A stretch of DNA of 6,365 nucleotides from CAZLBV01 sp964557845 (GTDB lineage Bacteria > Acidobacteriota > Aminicenantia > Aminicenantales > Aminicenantaceae). The stretch spans positions 1 through 6,365 of the forward strand of contig CAZLBV010000089.1 in NCBI GenBank assembly GCA_964557845.1. Direction: 5' to 3'. Shown piece by piece: positions 1 to 5,934 of the stretch. The translations under genes were made by a program, and so were the position numbers. Numbering within the stretch: the stretch's first letter is position 1; every line of letters starts with the position of its first letter. Below the pieces are notes generated by a model, which saw only the letters and a list, made by a program, of their open reading frames with translations, did not search any database and was not told the DNA's origin.

Positions 1-410
1 CAAAGAAAGGAATAGCGGCGTTCGTGCCTTATGCCGCCCGTTTTCCTTATGAAGTTTTTATTGTGCCGGAAAAACACTGCTCCTCCTTCACTCAAGCGAG
101 TGATGAGATTCTGGCAGCGGTATCGGAAGTCCTTAAAGAATCGCTGCTTCGATTAAAAAAACTATTAAAGGAGCCATCCTATAATTTGATCCTGAATACA
201 GCCCCCAATCCTCGATTTGAAATTAAGGACTGGCCGGAGAAAAAAGAAAAGCAGTTTTTCCAAGAACCCAGAGACAATAATTACGGATATTACCATTGGC
301 ATTTAAATATTTTTCCTCGTTTAAATCCTATCGCCGCCTTTGAATGGAGCAGCGGTTTTTCCATAAATCCTGTACCACCTGAAGTTAGTGCTAAGGCTCT
401 AAGAAAATAG
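1..410 (+). CDS. galT: Galactose-1-phosphate uridylyltransferase, C-terminal part (5' end outside window)
   Basis: GalT exchanges UMP between UDP-glucose and galactose 1-phosphate in the Leloir pathway, in the cytoplasm. The frame is open from the first bases (codons run from base 3), so the gene is cut by the window edge. About 135 residues remain of a protein usually near 330-350. The visible part is the second HIT-like repeat. FVPYAARFPYEV is a typical GalT stretch, and the HWH at bases 294-302 matches the paired metal-site histidines (H296 and H298 in E. coli GalT). It is followed by a family-typical tail, AAFEWSSGF and INPVPPE. The catalytic His-Pro-His lies upstream of the window. The GTG at 24 falls inside conserved sequence and is not the true start. 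The gene converges on glgA, with 13 bases between the two stop codons. The family assignment is secure; substrate preference within the family is inferred. Confidence 0.93.
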   Translation, partial: KKGIAAFVPYAARFPYEVFIVPEKHCSSFTQASDEILAAVSEVLKESLLRLKKLLKEPSYNLILNTAPNPRFEIKDWPEKKEKQFFQEPRDNNYGYYHWHLNIFPRLNPIAAFEWSSGFSINPVPPEVSAKALRK

Positions 411-423
411 CTGTGAATATTTT

Positions 424-1899
424 TTATTCTTTTTCCTGTTTTGCCAGGCAAGTATACAGCTCCATATAAAGACGCGCCGAGCGATCCCAGGAGTGATCCT
501 CAGACATGGCGTTTTTGATCAGGTGATCCCATAAACTTTTTTTCATATAAAATTTAAGCGCGCGTCTTATTGCGGCTAAAAATGCCTTGGAAGAAAAGTC
601 ATCGAATTTAAATCCATTACCGGTTTTTTCTTTTAAGTTAAATTCCTGGATGGTATCATCCAGCCCGCCGGTCGCCCGGACTACCGGAATGGTTCCGTAT
701 TTCAAGCTGTACAGTTGGTTCAGGCCGCAGGGTTCATATCTTGAAGGCATAAGAAATATATCTGCTCCGGCCTCGATCTCATGCGCCAGCGTATCATCAA
801 AATCGATGTGAACATAGAGCTGCCTGCTGTATTGATGAGATAGATGCAGAAGTTTATCTTCGGTCGGTTTGTCCCCGCTGCCCAGGATTACCAGAAGACA
901 GCCGGATTCGATAAGTTTCGGGATGATCTTGATCAGGAGGTCGACTCCTTTTTGCTCGACTAAACGGGAGATCATGCTTAAAAGAGGCGAATCCCCGGAT
1001 TCGTGAAGTCCGAGTTTTTTTATTAATGCCTGTTTGCAAACGGTTTTTCCGGTGAGATCATCAGGACCGTAGCGTGCAGTAATATGCCTGTCATCTGCCG
1101 GATTCCAGATAGAGTAATCAACACCATTTAAGATCCCATAAAGATCTTTTTTTCTCTCTTTCAGGACTCCTTCCAACCCGTGCCCGAATTCCGGAGACTG
1201 GATCTCTTCGGCATACTTGGGGCTGACCGTGGTGATCCTATCAGAGAAGACCAGGCCTCCTTTCAGGAAATTGACCATTCCATAAAATTCCAATCCCTGG
1301 AGAGAGAAAAGATCGCGTGGAATAGAGGCACAGTTCAAAACCTCGGCCGGAAAAATTCCTTGATAGGCCATATTATGGATAGTGAATACGGTTTTGGTTG
1401 TCCGGAAAACAGGATCGATTTGGAATCCATATAGTTTTTTAAGATATGCGGGGATCAGTCCGGTTTGCCAATCATGGCAGTGGATGATCTGAGGCTTAAA
1501 GGCAAATATCCGGCAAAATTCCAAAACTGCCAGCGAAAAAAAGCTGAAGCGTTCGGAATTGTCCGAGTAATCTCCCAGGGATGTTCCGTAGAGTCCACTC
1601 CGGTCGAAAAATTCATCACAGCGAATAAAAAATACCTGCCAATGGGGATTTATTTTCTGGGAGAGGACATAAGCAGTATAAATGACTCCTTTGAACGGGA
1701 TCTTAAGTATTTTCTTATAAGTTTTCAGTTTGAAGCCGCACTCGCTTACAGAACGGTAAAAAGGGCTTATCACAGTGACATCTATACCTATTGAGCTTAA
1801 AGCTTTAGGAAGGGCAGAGGAGACATCTGCCAGACCGCCGGTTTTGGAATAGGGGCGGAGCTCAGAGGTTACATACAGTACTTTAAATGATGAATTCAC
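424..1899 (-). CDS. glgA: Glycogen synthase, ADP-glucose type (GT5)
   Basis: Cytoplasmic GT5 enzyme that transfers glucose from ADP-glucose to the growing alpha-1,4-glucan. With the GTG start at 1899 it has 491 residues, close to the usual 470-490. An N-terminal Rossmann-like domain carries KTGGLADV (19-26, the ADP-glucose-binding KxGGL motif), HDWQTGL (142-148) and TIHNMAYQG (173-181). NGVD (258-261) lies before the C-terminal domain, which has SRLVEQKG (311-318, with the basic pair R312 and K317), MPSRYEPCGLNQ (384-395, catalytic-site E389) and ATGGLDDT (409-416). No key motif is missing. The frame also opens at a TTG at 1929. That codon has no ribosome binding site and would lie only about 8 nt from the predicted transcript start. 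The GTG has AAAGAG six bases upstream, and the KVLYVTSE strand then begins at residue 6, as is normal for the family. The gene has its own promoter and is divergent from the hybrid kinase gene. Confidence 0.95.
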   Translation of the reverse strand: MNSSFKVLYVTSELRPYSKTGGLADVSSALPKALSSIGIDVTVISPFYRSVSECGFKLKTYKKILKIPFKGVIYTAYVLSQKINPHWQVFFIRCDEFFDRSGLYGTSLGDYSDNSERFSFFSLAVLEFCRIFAFKPQIIHCHDWQTGLIPAYLKKLYGFQIDPVFRTTKTVFTIHNMAYQGIFPAEVLNCASIPRDLFSLQGLEFYGMVNFLKGGLVFSDRITTVSPKYAEEIQSPEFGHGLEGVLKERKKDLYGILNGVDYSIWNPADDRHITARYGPDDLTGKTVCKQALIKKLGLHESGDSPLLSMISRLVEQKGVDLLIKIIPKLIESGCLLVILGSGDKPTEDKLLHLSHQYSRQLYVHIDFDDTLAHEIEAGADIFLMPSRYEPCGLNQLYSLKYGTIPVVRATGGLDDTIQEFNLKEKTGNGFKFDDFSSKAFLAAIRRALKFYMKKSLWDHLIKNAMSEDHSWDRSARLYMELYTCLAKQEKE

Positions 1900-1943
1900 T
1901 CTGTTCTCTTTATTTTCAAGCTGATACAACTAAAACCAGAAAG

Positions 1944-1972
1944 ATTATAAATCGAAAAAAAAATGATTTCAA
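1944..1972 (-). promoter_or_regulatory. Sigma-70-like promoter for glgA
   Basis: Read on the minus strand, a TTGAAA -35 box (1972-1967) and a perfect TATAAT -10 box (1949-1944) are separated by 17 bp, the optimal spacing. The transcript would start near 1937. That gives a leader of about 38 nt to the GTG start and leaves almost none for the upstream TTG. The assignment rests on consensus match and position only. Confidence 0.75.
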
Positions 1973-1990
1973 ATATCATCTGAAGATAAG

Positions 1991-2038
1991 TGAATGAGTC
2001 AATGGGTGAATGAGTAGATGAGTCAATGTGTGGATGGG
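1991..2038. repeat. Six tandem degenerate octamers
   Basis: The 48 bases divide without gaps into TGAATGAG, TCAATGGG, TGAATGAG, TAGATGAG, TCAATGTG and TGGATGGG, with consensus TNRATGNG. T1, A4, T5, G6 and G8 are invariant in all six units. The first and third units are identical. The array lies upstream of the glgA promoter, and its 8-bp period differs from the 7-bp period of the blocks that follow. No function is evident. Confidence 0.8.
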
Positions 2039-2051
2039 AATTTGAAAAAAG

Positions 2052-2207
2052 AGGAGTCAGAAGTCAGAAGCCAGAATTCAGTAGAAAACTTAAAACCAAA
2101 ACAGATAAAACCGAGATGATAGAAACAAGGAAAAAGTCTATTGGAATTTTTTCGGATTTCGAGCTTCGGATTTAATGTTTTATTCTGGCTTCTGACTCCT
2201 GACTCCT
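2052..2207. repeat. 26-bp near-perfect inverted repeat around a 104-nt spacer
   Basis: Bases 2052-2077 are the reverse complement of 2182-2207 at 25 of 26 positions. Both arms consist of heptamers. The spacer (2078-2181) is mostly unique but contains TTCGGAT, TTCGAGC, TTCGGAT in tandem at 2151-2171. The right arm is followed by more pyrimidine-rich repeats, and no clean terminator-like T tract directly abuts it. As RNA or single-stranded DNA the arms could form a long hairpin. No transposase, target duplication or gene inside the spacer suggests a mobile element. Confidence 0.7.
2054..2081 (-). repeat. Four tandem heptamers, inverted relative to the right-hand blocks
   Basis: GAGTCAG, AAGTCAG, AAGCCAG and AATTCAG stand in tandem without gaps. 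Reversed and complemented, the units become CTGAATT, CTGGCTT, CTGACTT and CTGACTC. They are the same family, up to phase, as the TTCTGAC and TCCTGAC units at 2183-2263. The block forms the left arm of the inverted repeat with 2182-2207. Confidence 0.75.
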
Positions 2208-2331
2208 TTTCTTCTGGTTTTCTCCTATCTTCTGCTTTTTTCTTCTGACTCCTGACTTCTGAATTCTTGCTTTTCTCCTCTCTTCTATCTCCTATATTCT
2301 GTCTTCTATATTCTGTATTCTATATTCTGGT
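2183..2331 (+). repeat. Pyrimidine-rich degenerate heptamer blocks
   Basis: Three blocks share a 7-bp period. Bases 2183-2210 contain TTCTGGC, TTCTGAC, TCCTGAC and TCCTTTT. Bases 2243-2270 contain TTCTGAC, TCCTGAC, TTCTGAA and TTCTTGC. Bases 2283-2331 contain seven uninterrupted units: TTCTATC, TCCTATA, TTCTGTC, TTCTATA, TTCTGTA, TTCTATA and TTCTGGT. The register shifts between blocks, so the segment is several arrays rather than one. The strand is strongly pyrimidine-biased. The pattern resembles the short tandemly repeated heptanucleotides known from cyanobacteria, without implying that host. Confidence 0.78.
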
Positions 2332-2372
2332 TTTATTATATTTTTTCCATCTTTTTTCCTTTCGATCGACTA

Positions 2373-2427
2373 AACAAATGAGGGCTAAGGTCGGAGGTAT
2401 TGTTTTGCCTTCGTACCAAGGTTTGTT
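2373..2427 (+). promoter_or_regulatory. Possible structured 5' leader upstream of the kinase gene
   Basis: A bulged hairpin pairs 2389-2398 (GGTCGGAGGT) with 2407-2417 (GCCTTCGTACC). It has ten pairs including two G-U, one bulged U at 2414 and an 8-nt loop. An outer helix can form between AACAAA (2373-2378) and TTTGTT (2422-2427), leaving an asymmetric internal loop that contains GAGGGCTAA. The structure lies about 90 nt upstream of the kinase start on the sense strand. It does not match the conserved core of any riboswitch class I can recall, including the c-di-GMP types. A regulatory role is inference, and chance folding is possible. Confidence 0.35.
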
Positions 2428-2503
2428 ATTTCTTAAAGATCGTCGCGTTCGGCGCCTCAAATTCAGATGGATATTTTTACACTAAAAAAAATTTGGCAGT
2501 TCC

Positions 2504-2510
2504 GAGGAGG
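2504..2510 (+). promoter_or_regulatory. Ribosome binding site that sets the kinase start
   Basis: GAGGAGG stands four bases before the ATG at 2515. The in-frame upstream ATG at 2467 has no Shine-Dalgarno sequence, and the 16 residues it would add look like translated leader. Confidence 0.85.
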
Positions 2511-2514
2511 AAAT

Positions 2515-4611
2515 ATGCGGCGGAAACCATCTTACCAAGATCTGGTTCAGAAAACACTGGAACTGGAAGAAGAGGTTTCTAAGGGACAATCCCTAGCACA
2601 AGAACTTGAGACAGAAAAAGCCTATTTGAATCATCTTTTCGAGGATGCCCAGGAAGCTATTGTTTTTTGTGATTTGGATGGAACAATACTTCGTATAAAT
2701 CAAGAATTCACTGCGATGTTCGGGTTTACTCCGGAAGAATCTCTGGGCAAGAAAGTAGATGAACTTATCACCTTAGAGGATTTTTACAGAGAGGCCTGTG
2801 CTCTTACCAAAGATACGGCCATGGGAAGGAAGATATCTCTGGAAACCGAACGATTTCGAAAAGACGGCACCAAGATATGGGTTTCCCTGCTCAGCTCTCC
2901 TATTCTTGTGAACGGCAAACAAGTCGGCATCTACGGTATCTACCGGGATATCACCGACCGAAAAGAAGCTGAAGAGGCATTGATCAAAGCGAATGAGAGA
3001 GCGGAAAAAGCCAGAGACGCCGCTGAAACCGCCAATAAGGCCAAAAGTCAGTTTTTAGCCCGCATGAGCCATGAGATCAGAACCCCTATGAATTCAGTCA
3101 TAGGATTTGCCGATATGCTGCTGGATACTGAAATGAATGAGGAACAGGCGGATTATTTGAACATGATCATAAAAAGCGGTGAAGCTTTGCTTTCCTTGAT
3201 AAATGAGATCCTGGATTTTTCCAAAATTGAAGCCGGGGAACTGGTTTTTCAAAACATTGATTTTGATCTGGAAGTAACTGCTTTTGATGTTTGCGGGCTT
3301 ATTCAACCCAGATTGGACCACAAAAAGGTTGAAGTTATCTGCAGTATTGCTGATGATGTTCCCGCCTTTGTGAAAGGAGACCCGGGACGTTTTCGCCAGG
3401 TTTTGCTCAATCTGATGTCCAATGCCGCCAAATTCACTTCTGAAGGAGAGATCAGGCTGCATGTTGATGTAGAAGATGAAAAGTCTGGAAAGAATAAAAT
3501 TCATATAACCGTTTCAGATACCGGGATCGGGATACCCAAAGATAAACAGGAGATTATTTTTGAGACATTCCAGCAGGTGGACGTGACTTCGACCAGGAAA
3601 TATGGTGGTACCGGGCTGGGGCTTACGATATGTAAACAGATCGCCCGGTATTTAAATGGTGATGTATGGGTGGAAAGTGAGGTGGGCAAAGGCAGCAGGT
3701 TTCATTTTACCGGATGGCTGGAAAAAAGTAATAAAAAAAGCACAAAAACAATGACTTACGAGATCATTTCCAATAAAAAAGTGCTTATTGTTGATGATAA
3801 CCTAAACAATTTGGAGATCTTGGCCCATCATTTAAGAAGATACATGATGAGAATCGAGACGGTTACCTTGAGCAGCCAGGTTTTGCCTACCTTAAGGATA
3901 GCAGCGGAAAAAGGGGATCCTTTTGATCTATGTATAATCGATATTCAGATGCCTGTGATCAGCGGTCATGTGCTGGCTAAGTTAATACGAGAGGAGAAGG
4001 ACCCGTCGATCGCAAAGGTTGCTCTGCTGGCATTTTCATCCTCTTCATCCAAACAGACAAAACTCTTCCAGGAAGCCTATTTCGATGGATTTCTGCCTAA
4101 ACCGATCCCGCGGTATAAACTACTGGCAATGATAAGACGACTTCTGGGAGTAGATATGGCCGCTTCTGAGAAAAGATCACAAAAACCGATCGTCACCCAG
4201 TATACACTTATGGAAGAAGCCAAACATTCTGTAAGTATTCTTCTGGCGGAAGATAATCCCATAAATCAGAAATTGGGAGAGGTTATCCTGAATAAGGCGG
4301 GATACAATGTCGATATTGCCAACAACGGATGCGAGGCGGTCGATCTATTCTTGCTCGATCAAAACAAATACGATCTGATCTTCATGGATCTCGATATGCC
4401 GGAATTAGATGGCCTGGAAGCTACCAGAGAGATCAGGAAAAATGGGTTTAAGCGTGTTCCTATTATTGCCTTAACGGCAGCGGCTATGAAAGAAGACCGG
4501 GACAAATGCCTGCAAGCTGGAATGAATGATTATATGACTAAGCCGATCAAGCGGGAGCTTGTTTTCAAAACACTGAAAAAATGGATCTTCGACATAGACG
4601 CAGATGCATAG
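2515..4611 (+). CDS. Soluble PAS hybrid histidine kinase with two receiver domains
   Basis: Cytoplasmic sensor kinase of 698 residues from the ATG at 2515. Residues 8-40 are a charged, heptad-like coiled coil. A PAS domain spans about 36-148, ending YRDITDRK, and a second coiled linker covers 149-180. The HisKA domain carries SHEIRTPM with phosphoacceptor H186. The HATPase domain has the N box with N303, DTGIGI (335-340) and GGTGLGL (364-370). The first receiver (about 421-545) has acidic D427/D428, acceptor D476, a serine at the switch position (S508) and K529. The second (about 573-692) has E579/D580, acceptor D625, T654 and K676. All catalytic residues are present, so the kinase and both receivers should be active. 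There is no membrane segment, signal peptide, Hpt or effector domain. The signal presumably reaches the PAS domain inside the cell, and an Hpt protein or response regulator encoded elsewhere must complete the relay. The neighbours give no clue to its target, so no gene symbol is given. Confidence 0.93.
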   Translation: MRRKPSYQDLVQKTLELEEEVSKGQSLAQELETEKAYLNHLFEDAQEAIVFCDLDGTILRINQEFTAMFGFTPEESLGKKVDELITLEDFYREACALTKDTAMGRKISLETERFRKDGTKIWVSLLSSPILVNGKQVGIYGIYRDITDRKEAEEALIKANERAEKARDAAETANKAKSQFLARMSHEIRTPMNSVIGFADMLLDTEMNEEQADYLNMIIKSGEALLSLINEILDFSKIEAGELVFQNIDFDLEVTAFDVCGLIQPRLDHKKVEVICSIADDVPAFVKGDPGRFRQVLLNLMSNAAKFTSEGEIRLHVDVEDEKSGKNKIHITVSDTGIGIPKDKQEIIFETFQQVDVTSTRKYGGTGLGLTICKQIARYLNGDVWVESEVGKGSRFHFTGWLEKSNKKSTKTMTYEIISNKKVLIVDDNLNNLEILAHHLRRYMMRIETVTLSSQVLPTLRIAAEKGDPFDLCIIDIQMPVISGHVLAKLIREEKDPSIAKVALLAFSSSSSKQTKLFQEAYFDGFLPKPIPRYKLLAMIRRLLGVDMAASEKRSQKPIVTQYTLMEEAKHSVSILLAEDNPINQKLGEVILNKAGYNVDIANNGCEAVDLFLLDQNKYDLIFMDLDMPELDGLEATREIRKNGFKRVPIIALTAAAMKEDRDKCLQAGMNDYMTKPIKRELVFKTLKKWIFDIDADA

Positions 4612-4668
4612 TAGATACATAGGGGACCCACCCTAAGATTTCCATTGATAGCATCCCGATAATCTCTT

Positions 4669-4707
4669 AAACTTGATTTTTACCCCCATAAAAACGGAAG
4701 TTTTTTT
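4669..4707 (+). terminator. Possible intrinsic terminator after the kinase gene
   Basis: AAACTT (4669-4674) pairs with AAGTTT (4698-4703), and TTTTTA (4677-4682) pairs with TAAAAA (4689-4694). A small internal loop separates the two helices, the loop is CCCCCA, and four further T residues follow. The helices are AT-rich and weak. The position, between the kinase stop and the next promoter, supports the call. Confidence 0.4.
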
Positions 4708-4710
4708 AGG

Positions 4711-4736
4711 TTGAATTTAATAAACAATGGTATAAT
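4711..4736 (+). promoter_or_regulatory. Extended -10 promoter for the PLP enzyme/DUF1611 operon
   Basis: TGGTATAAT (4728-4736) is a full extended -10 element with a perfect TATAAT. The best upstream hexamer, TTGAAT (4711-4716), is only 14 bp away, too close for a normal -35 box, so the promoter would rely on the extended -10. The predicted start near 4743 gives a leader of about 70 nt. The leader begins with a small hairpin, CAGGA (4741-4745) with TCCTG (4750-4754). Confidence 0.55.
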
Positions 4737-4806
4737 TATCCAGGAATCATCCTGAGTTTTATTATTCTGATTAAATGCTGTTAGGTATTGGTTAAAAGGC
4801 AATTAA

Positions 4807-4812
4807 GAGGAG
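4807..4812 (+). promoter_or_regulatory. Ribosome binding site of the PLP enzyme gene
   Basis: GAGGAG lies three bases before the ATG at 4816. The spacing is short but the match is strong. The next in-frame ATG, at codon 13, has no comparable site. Confidence 0.75.
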
Positions 4813-4815
4813 AAA

Positions 4816-5934
4816 ATGGAAGATAGTACTGACAAACAAAACCTGACCTTAATGTACGCAGAGAAGCCCTATGATCTGATCGATGGGGCAAATGGAGAGC
4901 TGTCTATTTTTGCCCAGGATGTGGAGGAACAGCGGAAGATCGCGTGTAATCACTCCTATCCCTTGGAGCAGAGGCTGGAAGCCTATGAAGATATCATTGA
5001 TTCTGAAGTCGGCGACACCACTCTCTTGCGCGCGCGCAACCTGGAACGGGAAATCGGGCTCAGGCAGATCTATTTGAAATTTGAAGGCTCCAATCCAACC
5101 GGGACGCAGAAAGACAGGATCGCCTTTGCCCAGGCCTTAGATGCCCTTCGAAGAGGATTTGATACGGTCACCGTAGCTACCTGCGGAAATTACGGTGTCG
5201 CTATTGCCTTGGCTTCTTCCATGGCAGGATTAAGATGCGTGGTCTATATTCCCGAGACCTATCACACCCGGAGGATCAATGAGATCGTTAATTTCAATGC
5301 AGAGATCGTCCGTGTGCCCGGGGATTATGAAAACGCGGTTCATTTATCTCAGAAGGAAGCAGAAAAAAAAGAATATTATGACGCCAATCCAGGGGGCCAG
5401 AATGTCCTTCCACAGTTAAGGGCTTATGGTGAAATTGCCTATGAGATCTATGATGAACTTCGAGATTCTCCTCTCTATGTTGCAGTTCCGGTCTCCAATG
5501 GTACGACTCTTGCCGGTATCTACAAAGGATTTATCAGCTTATACCGCAGAGGAAAAACCTCGAAGACTCCTTATATGATCGCAGGGTCATCTTATAAGAA
5601 AAATCCGATCATTCAGGCCTATCTGCTCAATACTCTTACCTGTCAGGATCTGGAGCCGGGGAAGATCAAAGAAACTAAAATCAATGAACCGTTGATAAAC
5701 TGGCATTCGATCGATGGCAATCTTGCCCTGACTGCGATCAGACAGTCCAAAGGTTGGGCTGCCAATGCCAGTGATAAATCTATGCTGGCTTTTGCTAAGC
5801 TATTAAGGGAAAAAGAGGGGATCAACGTTCTGCCGGCCTCAACAGCCGGCCTGATCGCTTTGATCGACAGACATAAAAAAGAGCCTCTCGGCAATGACCG
5901 TTATGTCATTATATTGACCGGGAAAAAATCATGA
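4816..5934 (+). CDS. Threonine-synthase-like PLP-dependent enzyme (fold type II)
   Basis: A 372-residue cytoplasmic enzyme of the tryptophan-synthase-beta/threonine-synthase superfamily, which uses pyridoxal phosphate for beta- or gamma-replacement and elimination chemistry. GDTTLL (66-71) matches the usual GDTPL entry motif. NPTGTQKDR (93-101) carries the expected Schiff-base lysine K99. TCGNYGVA (122-129) is the substrate-carboxylate loop, PVSNGTTLAGI (225-235) the phosphate-binding loop, and LPASTAGL (339-346) and ILTG (366-369) the C-terminal elements. The length suits a short threonine synthase. Three sites differ from ordinary threonine synthases. The family's usual SFKDR is TQKDR, SSGN is TCGN, and the phosphate loop is SNGTT instead of a glycine-rich GGN type. 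The protein is therefore probably a paralogue with another substrate; cysteate-synthase-like or another amino-acid synthase or lyase activity is possible. Its stop overlaps the DUF1611 gene by four bases, so the two are probably co-translated and work together. The fold is sure and the reaction unknown. Confidence 0.85.
   Translation: MEDSTDKQNLTLMYAEKPYDLIDGANGELSIFAQDVEEQRKIACNHSYPLEQRLEAYEDIIDSEVGDTTLLRARNLEREIGLRQIYLKFEGSNPTGTQKDRIAFAQALDALRRGFDTVTVATCGNYGVAIALASSMAGLRCVVYIPETYHTRRINEIVNFNAEIVRVPGDYENAVHLSQKEAEKKEYYDANPGGQNVLPQLRAYGEIAYEIYDELRDSPLYVAVPVSNGTTLAGIYKGFISLYRRGKTSKTPYMIAGSSYKKNPIIQAYLLNTLTCQDLEPGKIKETKINEPLINWHSIDGNLALTAIRQSKGWAANASDKSMLAFAKLLREKEGINVLPASTAGLIALIDRHKKEPLGNDRYVIILTGKKS

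Larger units (their letters stand above)
1930..2514. other. Gene-free divergent intergenic region with short tandem repeats
   Basis: About 585 bases separate the glgA start from the kinase start, far more than two divergent promoters need. In order, the region holds the glgA promoter, six octamers (1991-2038), purine-rich heptamers (2054-2081), a unique spacer, three TTCGGAT-type heptamers (2151-2171), pyrimidine-rich heptamer blocks (2183-2331), and a possible structured leader (2373-2427). Short open frames cross it, but they are repeat-derived low-complexity sequence or lack a usable ribosome binding site, so I call no gene here. I could not find a good promoter for the kinase. TATTAT at 2334-2339 is a possible -10 box but has only TTCTGT 17 bp upstream. 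Confidence 0.7.

Noticed and set aside
415..434. A terminator between galT and glgA (GAATA/TATTC followed by five T)
   Set aside because: The stem has five pairs with only one G-C and should be too unstable. It also overlaps the glgA stop.
1991..2331. A CRISPR array
   Set aside because: The units are 7-8 bp, contiguous and without unique spacers of constant length, and no cas gene is present.
2182..2331. An insertion sequence or mobile-element remnant around the inverted repeat
   Set aside because: No transposase fragment or target-site duplication is visible, and the arms consist of simple heptamers that continue beyond the right arm.
2379..2486. A 35-codon small protein starting at the ATG at 2379
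   Set aside because: No Shine-Dalgarno sequence precedes it, the product resembles nothing I know, and the frame overlaps the predicted leader hairpin.
2400..2582. A 60-codon frame starting with TTG at 2400 behind GGAGG
   Set aside because: The spacing from GGAGG to TTG is only two bases, the frame runs into the kinase gene, and the product shows no recognisable feature.
3094..3504. A 136-codon open frame on the minus strand inside the kinase gene
   Set aside because: It lies wholly opposite the conserved HisKA and HATPase coding sequence and encodes no recognisable domain, so it is a shadow frame.
4620..4635. A hairpin TAGGG/CCCTA just after the kinase stop as its terminator
   Set aside because: The stem has only five pairs and no T tract follows. 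The structure at 4669-4707 fits better.
4711..4716. TTGAAT as a true -35 box for the operon promoter
   Set aside because: It is only 14 bp from TATAAT, outside the working range of 16-18 bp. The TG extension explains the promoter better.
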